DNA from: Penicillus capitatus
Lineage: Eukaryota; Chlorophyta
Length of the DNA: 64,000 bases
Assembly: GCA_965649825.1 (NCBI GenBank)
Contig: OZ287699.1
Span: 682,001-746,000, forward strand
Direction of reading: 5' to 3'
The translations under genes and the position numbers were made by a program. Position 1 is the first letter of the stretch; every line of letters begins with the position of its first letter. Under the pieces are notes generated by a model. That model did no database searches, had not been told where the DNA came from, and saw only the letters and a list, made by a program, of their open reading frames with translations. Of the stretch, positions 56,410 to 64,000 are shown in pieces.

Positions 56410-56984
56410 AGATGCCTTTTCCATGACGACTCCTATCACTCATGGATCACTTCACTGTTTACACTAATAATGTGAATCCTGGGTGTTGTCTTCGTCCCAT
56501 CATTTTACCTGAAGATGTCTTTTACTTGTTGTTTCCGAAAGATAATTGCCAATGAAGGGTCCTGACTTCCCTGCTGAATGTAAGGGTGCGTGTGTTCGGA
56601 GGGCGGAGGGCAATGATTAATAATGGTGTTCACCGATGACTGGAAGTATGAGCTAGCTTATCAAGCAGACACCTGTGGCATGTGACCTTGTCTCCGTCCA
56701 TTGTGCTATAAACAGTGTAAAAACAGCACCTTAAATTCGGATAGCGGTATCGGATGTGCAAGACGAAAAACCCCGATCGTGGATTGGTATCAATCACAAG
56801 GCACAGCATCTCCGGTTAAACAACGGCGACCTCGTGTTCAGTACTAACTTTAAAACGCACCGTTGTATAGAACGTCAGGGTTGTTTTCTTGTTAAACCAC
56901 ACACGTGTTTCCGTGTCACATTTGAACGTACTTCACCAGCCCCCTTGCCCCTCAAAACGGTCTTTAAGCAACGTGCCGGCAAAG
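56410..56984. other. spacer between the two tandem paralogues
   Basis: No gene. It holds the 3' end of copy 1 and the promoter of copy 2; no obvious sequence duplication with the region upstream of 51025 was noticed. Confidence 0.4.
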
Positions 56985-59900
56985 ATGTCGAAGACAGTGA
57001 GTCTGAAACATATCGTCGTGGTGTTAGCCTTATTCTTGACGAAGCATGATGCCTTGAACGAAGAAACTGGTGAGGCTTTTATCCTTCTCTCAGAGGACAT
57101 TGTAAATGTTCGTCGTTTGTCTGTCGAGCAGGAAGAACAACGCGACAGTTGCAACAGCGTGGTGGAGAAGTCATCATCACAAGACAAAACGTAAGCCAGT
57201 TCACCGAACTGGTCGCAGATGCCCGACGAAACACCGTCTTCCTCGTCGCCGAGGACGTGCGCCTGCCGTCCGTCATCGAGGTCGACACTCCTCGTCTGAC
57301 CTTCCGCGGGGACCCCGTCGCTCGACCGAGTTTGACCTGCGCCGACGACGCGGAAGGCTTCTCGATCCAGTGCGTTCGCCCATGCTTTTCGCTTTTGTGA
57401 TGTGACGTCTGGTGATGCAGTGCGGATGGAATCGAAGTGGAGAATTTGATCCTGAGGAACTGCACGAAGACTGCTGTCAGCGTTTTCGACAAGGCAGCTG
57501 TTTGCGACGATCCGTTCGATCCAGAATGTCAACCTCGTCCAACGCAAAGGCTGGACATCACACTGACAAATGTGGACTTCATCGACAACATCGGAACGGT
57601 GGAACGCAGCGCTGGCGGTGGATTTTACGCCGGGGCCGAGGTCCGTGCTCGAATACGCGGCTGCCGTTTCGAGAGAAACACTGGAATCAGTGGCGGGGCT
57701 GTCGCCTTCGGAGGAAGCTCTCTTCGCATCGAGAACTGTTCTTTCATCACGAACGTGGCATCCAACACCGGGGGCGCCATCTTTGCACTCCAGATTAAGG
57801 AAGCTGGGACGGGAAAGCCCGCATCCCAAATCACGATTGCTGAGACAAGATTCGAGGGAAACAGTGTGCTTCGAGGCGGACGTGATCGATCTGGTCTGAC
57901 ACTGACCAGTGGCATTCCTCTGGAGACTAATCCTTACTTGGATTTTCCTCTGCCTTCGCCGTCTGGGGGAGCCGTCTACGTCGCAGATTACGCCGAAGTT
58001 GGCGTTGAAAACTGTACATTCAAATCGAACCATGCAGTTCCGGCGGGAGGGGCCATCTATTTCAGTGACAATCAGAAAATCACTGTTCGGAACTCTGACT
58101 TCGAGGATAACTTCGTCGAACCGCCTCAGAACACCATAGGTGAATTAGACTTGCAATTGGGAGGGGCCCTTTTCGTAACCTTCTCCAAGACAACTTCAAA
58201 TTTGAACATTGAGAAATGTACTTTCAAGAATAACTCTGCTGCCTACGGGGGTGCATTGCATTATGTCGGTCCAACTAGGAGAACATTCAACATGGAATAT
58301 TGTCACTTCATGGACAATAGGGCATTGCTGGGAGGGGGTGCCATCGTTTTCCGCAACGTTCCTGCGCCGGGAATCTGGCACTCAGTATTTACAAATAACA
58401 GTGCTTTCGTAGGCGGTGCCATCTTCGTGACAAATGGTGCTGGATTGTACCTTGCTGAAGGTGTTTCTTCCAAACCTTCGCGGTTCGAAGACAACACTGC
58501 TTTCGATGGGGGTGCTGTTTTTGGTATCGGATCAGGGACAATAAACATTGATCGAATCTTCTTCGTGAGGAATAAAGCACAACGAAATGGAGGCGCTGTT
58601 TGCCTTATTGACGCAAAAGTCAGAAGTCTCCTAAGAATTAGGCTAGCACGAATGTACAACAACTCGGCGGCAGCAGGAGGCGCAATGTATGTAGAAAGTG
58701 TTTCTACTGTTCACATGACGGTGGGAGCAGTGGACCGTGGTGCACAAGCTTTCGGACTTGTAGATCCTCCACGCAATGAGTTCTTCGGGTAAGCACTGAT
58801 TCAAGGGCCGTCATTTTTAAGACTTTTCTGAAATTTCCAGAAACTCTGCCGTCAGTGGAGGTGCCATCTACTACAAGGCTTCAAACTCGATCCTGAACAC
58901 ATTCACGATGGGCTCTGGAAAGCTCTCAGGCAACAGTGCCCATTCCAACCTCTCCTCCGTCTTCCCAAAGCCACTGGACTATCCGAATGCGGCCGATGAA
59001 TCCACTCGACGTTTCTTCGAAGCTGCAGGAAAAGATGAAGACTCTCTTTCTTCGGATGTCGGTCTTCTTGATCCTACAAGCGCAAATCCATGTTCACCAG
59101 GTGGAGGTGGTGCCATTTGCATGGTTCTCAACGGAATCGCAAACAGAGCACCAGCGACGATTAGAATCTTCGACAGCAACTTCACTAGCAATGCTGCAAC
59201 CGTTGGTGGTGCGATGGTGATATCGACAGAAAAAGACGCCGACTGGACGTCCGATTGTCGGTCCAGTAGAGACCATATTTCCCCCTTGCTCACGAACGAT
59301 CCGTGCCGAATCTTAAATCTCCGTACGCTAGTATTCAGAAGCAACAGAGCTCGGGCTGCCGGGGGCGCCTTGCTGGTGTCGAATCTCAAACACGTGTACT
59401 ATTCTGATGTCGCCGAAATCAACGAAGATCTCAACTACCAGACATTGGACAAGGCGAAGAAACGAGTCACCTTTATTAACAACAGGGTCGAAAATGGCGG
59501 CTATGGAGAAGACATCGCAGGAATGGCCGTTCGTTTGGGCATCCGTCATCCGATTGCAGACCCCGCTACAGGGATCCTGATCTCCAACCAGTCCAGTGGC
59601 CAAGCACACTCCCTGCCTCCGATCGAAGTCCAGGTGCTGGACGGGCTGGATCAAGTTGTCACCGGCGGAATAGTCGATGCTTCTCTGGCTGTCGGCGTTG
59701 ACCCCTTGAGTTTGGACAGCAATGGTTCGATTGCTGCTGGACAAGTTGTATCGACGGCCTCAAACGGTGTGGCCGTCTTCGATGCACTGTCCCTCAGTGC
59801 TTTCCCCGGACGGTATGAGATCGACTTTTCCGTTCGCGGAGACAAGGTTGAATCGATCAGCGCGAGTGTGACGTTGAGGGAGTGTCGTCTCGGGGAACGT

Positions 59901-62217
59901 TACAACAGAGAAGGCTTTGTCTGCGAGGCCTGTGCTTTCGAATCGTTCACCTTCTACGTGGACGTCTCTCGCTGCGCAGACTGTCCCGACAAAGCCAGGT
60001 GTGCTGGCAATGCATCGCTGGTCCCCACATCGGGATACTGGCACTCCAGTCCCTTCTCAGTGATCATGCACGAGTGCTTCCACGACGACGCCTGTTCCTA
60101 CGACAGTCGACAAGAGATCTTGGAAACGACGAGGAGTGCCAGGATTCAAGAGTTCTTGGATCGTTTTAACCTGGAAGAGGAACCCGTTTTCACCAACGAA
60201 GAATACGCGCAGTGCTCTATGGGATACGAGGGGCCGTTGTGCGGATCCTGTTCAGATGGTTACGGGAATGCGGATGGCAAGACATGCGTCAAGTGCAGTA
60301 GCAAGAGTGTCACGGCTGCTGTGATCTCTTTGCTGGGGGTCTGGCAGTTGATCTTCCTAGCCATTACGATTCGGAGCGCATTAGTCTCCATTCGCGACAT
60401 GAACCAGATGATGGTGATTGCACAGCAGCAGACTGCAATATCAACTGAGTCTGTAAAATTAAATGCGACACCAACTTCTCCTTCCGCCACAACTGACTCT
60501 CATCAAGACAGCTCAGTAACAGATATCATCAGCAGTCAGCACCGGATGTCTGGCGAACTGGAGAAACGGGGAAGTGGGGAGCAATTTTCACCGCCTGTAT
60601 ACGCAGTGGAATCCCTGACGTTTGCATCCTCGCTTTCTATTCCAACACCAGTATCGCCAAAACAACAGTACTCCGCTGATTACATCATTGCAGCTCAGCA
60701 TGTTTCCGAGACCATCAAGGTTATTCTCTTGCAGTCTCTCTTCCTAACGAAGTAATGCTGCTGCAGATCCTTGTGAATTTCTTCCAAGTGACATCCATTG
60801 CTGTGAATATCAATTTGGAATGGACGGCTTCGGTTAAAAACATGCTGGCTGGGATGAGTACGTCTTCTCATTTGGAGGTAGGTGTGTTTGATTGACTGAC
60901 TTGGTGTATGTAGATTCGGCGGCCGGCTTCTCGAATGGCGCCAAGTTCGTCCCAATGACATGTCTGCTGGATACAGATTCTGACTCCCGATCTATCTACT
61001 GTGTCATTCTTCGAGTCTCTTTTCCTTTGCTTTCAATGATCCTTGCTATGTTCCTTTTTGTGATCCAATGGCTGTTCATGTGTCGTAAATCTAACACAAC
61101 TCTCTTAGATCGTCAACAGTTTCTCAGATCGCGGCTTATCATCTGTTTCCTGGTCGTCGGATTCTTTGCTTACCAATGCATCTCAGAAGACCTCATGGGA
61201 ACAGTCAGCTGCATCCGTCTGGACTCTGATGACATGTCTGACGCAGAAGCCTTCGACGATCCGCAGAGAAACATCAGCTACTCACACTTCTCCATAGCAA
61301 ATGGCTACTACTGGACAGAAGACACAAATATCAAATGCTTCAGTCGTAATCACGCATTTCTGGTTGGATTTCTCGGAATTCCGGGTATTGTGCTTTTTCT
61401 GTTTGGTATTCCGTTTTATCTTCTGATCTTTCTTCTTTACAAGCGACAAAAGAAGCAGCTGACGGAGCTTCATGTGCTCAACACTTACGGCTTCATCTAT
61501 CAGAACTACAAAGACAAATTTGTGTACTGGGAAGTCATCATTCTTTTCCGCAAAGCCATGATTAGTGCGATCATTGTCTTTGCTTATCCTTTGGGGGCTA
61601 ATCTTCAGGGGGTGATGGTATTGGGGGTCCTTAACCTAGCCCTTGCCGTTCATTTGATCGCTACACCTTTCAAGTACCGCCTCCTCAACGTTTTAGAAGG
61701 TTGTTCTTTGGTTGTTTCGATCGTCACTTTTTACGCAGGTGTTGTCTTTAACGATGCCAACACATCTGACAGTGCCAAGATTCTCTTGTCGATAATTCTA
61801 GTGTTCATCAATGCTCTCCTGATGGTTGTTATTTTGCTTTCCGTTTTTATTCATGGAGACAAGTATGTCGTAGCCAAGCTGAAGTCCATGGATGTAGCAG
61901 ACATTCCGGAAAACCCAATCCACAGAATGATATTGTTGGCGTTTATCTTACAAAGACGCGTGAAGAGGATGGTGACATCCACTGTGCATCGGACTTTCCT
62001 TCAAAGAGTGTCCTTGCAAGCACAGAAAAAGCAACAGGCTGCTGGGACAGTGCAAATGGCAACAACAGCTAGCTGCAACATTGGGGTCTCAGTATTTGAT
62101 CCAGACTCAGATGCTGTAATCAGGGCCACGGTTGATCCCAAGACGGATTCGACCAGTGTCAAGCTAGCGATTGACGATGATTCGGAGCCTTCTTCCCTTT
62201 CCCAAGAACATTTTTGA
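56985..62217 (+). CDS. giant Pmp-like beta-helix multi-pass membrane protein, copy 2
   Basis: Paralogue of the gene immediately upstream, same strand and order. A signal peptide (MSKTVSLKHIVVVLALFLTK) starts at 56985. The beta-helix repeats are GGGFYAGAEVRARIRGCRFE, GGAVAFGGSSLRIENCSFIT, GGAIYFSDNQKITVRNSDFE, GGALHYVG, GGAIFVTNGAGLYLAEG and GGAVCLID. The stalk has CEACAFESFTFYVDVSRCAD with CPDKARCAGN, SGYWHSSPFSVIMHECF and CGSCSDGYGNADGKTCVKC. Membrane helices start VTAAVISLLGVWQLIFLAIT and, after a 130-residue Ser/Thr-rich loop, continue through VSFPLLSMILAMFLFVIQWL, IICFLVVGFFAYQCI, LGIPGIVLFLFGIPFYLLIF, MISAIIVFAYPLGANLQGVM and LLSIILVFINALLMVVILLS. Fewer introns remain than in copy 1: one long exon covers 57420-58790 and another most of 58850-60720. 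Shared introns lie at the same codons. About 1,650 residues. Confidence 0.87.
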
Positions 62218-62820
62218 TGGAGACCAGAAACGTGCTTTTCTTTACAAACCTGCATGGTCGATCAGGCATCCATTTATGGCAACTTTCCTCTTTAAGCTAA
62301 GGTGAAATCAGATCTATGGGGTCACTGAAATGCAAGGGAGTTCTATCAACATGAAGAGTTCATTCCCGTCAACGATTCGTGCGACGGAATGACACTGCTA
62401 ACGGCGAGATTTGATTTTTTTCTTTAAACATTGTTGGGACGAACAACTTTAATTTAGCATTCGTGTAGTCTTGTCATCTGAGATACGAACAAGTGTCCAC
62501 CGATATTTGAGAGATTGAAATGTAGAAAAACAGCGCAGATGTTAAGATGAATGGCACTTAGGCTATCGAATAGGATCCATCATAACCGACCGACATTCTT
62601 GCGCTTTGACCATTGATACCTGCGCAAAGATCTTCTCTTGTGCTTCGATCCCACACATCGCAACTCGAATTCTATTGCAAAGCATTTTTCTTTTTCGTTT
62701 AATTGCTTTTACATTTCTCTTTGTTAAGATCAGGAGAGCGTTCAACACTCGTTGTGGTAATCATTGCAGCACGCACAAGAGCCAGGCGATAGCAAGGATG
62801 AAAAACGCGGAGCGGAGTGA
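62218..62820. other. spacer after copy 2
   Basis: No gene recognised; AT-richer, with the 3' end of copy 2 at the left and the end of a minus-strand coding remnant at the right. Confidence 0.4.
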
Positions 62821-63702
62821 TTAGGTGTCTCTACAGAATGCACTGGTAGGACAAAGAAAGGGGTGGATCAGTAAAACTATGTAATCCAGCGTAGTGTACG
62901 AGGTCTTCTGTTCACCGAAAAGTTTCTCGTGTAGTGTCTTCGAGATGTAGACTTTCACATTTCGGCTCAAGCTCCAGTCCGGCAGAGGCTGTTCGGTTGA
63001 TTTGCGTTTCCTGCGGTTCAGTCTGTGCGTGGTCGCGAAGTGTGTCTCTTGGAGCTTGGCGACGGAGAGGTTCCAACGGGAGGCATTCTGGTCGGCGATG
63101 GTAGTAATGCCCGTTTCGGCTTTAATGTTCGTGTGTACATTACCGATGACGATGGGGATCTTGTCTTTCGTAGGGGAGAGAAATGGGTTATCCAATTCAA
63201 AAGTTCCGATGTCGTTCAACTCGAGCTTCCATTTGGCGTTGTTGCAGTTCAGGCTTCAGTTAAGCGCCGTCTTGAATTGTTTGAGCTTTTCGGCACGGAT
63301 CTGCACATAGAATCTGCTGTCATGATCGGCCCGGATGTCTTCGACGCATTCCTTCAGGTTCTGGATTTTCAGCTTGCGTTCCAGACTGACGCCAAAGTGG
63401 CGGAACGACGGGCGTTCTCCCTTCAGGGTTACCGGACAGAACTGGAAGCTGCGCTCATCGCATCGGAGCTGGGCCTTGATCGCTTGTGTTTACTTGCGAA
63501 TCTCGCGGGCCCCGGCGATTCGCTGCTTCTGGCCGAAGTCGTTGTTTTGGGCGTCTCCTGGATGATGGCTTAGCGGGCGGTATCTCGGTGTTGTATTCCT
63601 CTAGGTGTTTGGCGATGGCATGCTCAAATATCGATGCCTGGTTTTCCTTGACTTGGATATAAAGGCGACCACTACGGTTGGTCCTGGTGTCTCCAACGAT
63701 CT
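62821..63702 (-). pseudogene. unknown minus-strand coding remnant or multi-exon gene
   Basis: Three coding-like stretches succeed each other on the minus strand. TNRSGRLYIQVKENQASIFE with HAIAKHLEEYNTEIPPAKPS lies at about 63702-63540. LRCDERSFQFCPVTLKGERP with SLERKLKIQNLKECVEDIRA lies at about 63470-63250. LNDIGTFELDNPFLSPTKDK, IPIVIGNVHTNIKAETGITT and SRNVKVYISKTLHEKLFGEQ lie at 63225-62890. Between the second and third only a stop and a frame change intervene, without a clear intron. This fits a decayed gene, or one with indels. On the plus strand a 182-codon frame (63025-63573) is the antisense shadow. A mobile-element or viral origin is possible but I saw no diagnostic motif. Confidence 0.35.
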
Positions 63703-64000
63703 AGTGTCTGTTCTGAGCAAGTTCAGTTGTTTAGAGGTCGAAGGCTAGCTGGCGGGATAATCTGTAGGGGCCTTTTAGTTCATTGGCTAATCCGGCAGAA
63801 AGGATGATAGGCAATTTGAAAATACATTTGTGCAAGATGGTAGGGACAACAGTAGAGGTTGGAAGACGGTGCTGCTGGATATAGTTTTGCACAACATCAA
63901 TTCAATTCACTTTCACATAAAGGACCCGCCGAATGAATGGGTGTTTAGCAAGCGAAGAGGATGAGCCTTGGTTAATGCTGACATCCTCCAAAAGTGGAGA
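63703..64000. other. window end, nothing recognised
   Basis: No supported feature. Upstream exons of the minus-strand remnant may lie here or beyond the window. Confidence 0.3.

Noticed and set aside
63025-63573. 182-codon plus-strand frame at the right edge
   Set aside because: Its acidic/hydrophobic composition is the antisense of a Lys/Glu-rich minus-strand coding stretch, which reads better.

Overview
This window is nuclear DNA of a eukaryote, probably a flagellated and possibly plastid-bearing protist or alga. Coding exons are joined by short GT-AG introns, mostly 38-75 bases, and genes are closely packed on both strands. Lineage clues are mixed. An EFHC/Rib72-type protein with three DM10 domains implies motile axonemes. 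The C5-sterol desaturase and two arginine-rich tandem CCCH (RR-TZF) proteins are closest in motif to land-plant proteins. One gene resembles a plastid membrane protein family of plants. I cannot name the species.

Left part (1-12.5 kb): a mucin-like membrane protein, ERG3-type C5-sterol desaturase, a two-MATH-domain protein, an EndoU ribonuclease, two unrecognised genes, a CS-domain/cyclophilin fusion, and a frame-disrupted glutathione S-transferase. Long spacers here are rich in GATC/CGATCG. From 12.7 to 18.4 kb is a repeat-rich segment: a 47-bp triplet repeat, a degenerate minisatellite of about 1.3 kb, three tandem hairpins, and duplicated exon-intron modules of an unknown gene family.

Middle part (18.8-43 kb): an ankyrin protein, a secreted alpha/beta hydrolase of 905 residues, RR-TZF gene 1, coproporphyrinogen oxidase, importin-5, DJ-1, the DM10 axonemal protein, the plastid-like membrane protein, COG8, and RR-TZF gene 2. 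These are mainly housekeeping functions: heme, nuclear import, Golgi tethering, cilium, and RNA control.

Right part (43-64 kb): two divergently placed alanine-rich proteins, one with a signal peptide and a Cys-rich tail; splicing factor PRP3; a GID8-like LisH/CTLH protein; and an unrecognised membrane protein. These are followed by the most striking element, two tandem paralogues (51.0-62.2 kb). Each has a signal peptide, a long Pmp-like beta-helix ectodomain, a Cys-rich stalk and an eight-or-so-pass membrane domain. A broken or heavily spliced unknown gene closes the window.

Exon joins were worked out by hand from frame, splice dinucleotides and family alignment from memory. Where frames do not join, I say so; base-level indels in the assembly are a real possibility.
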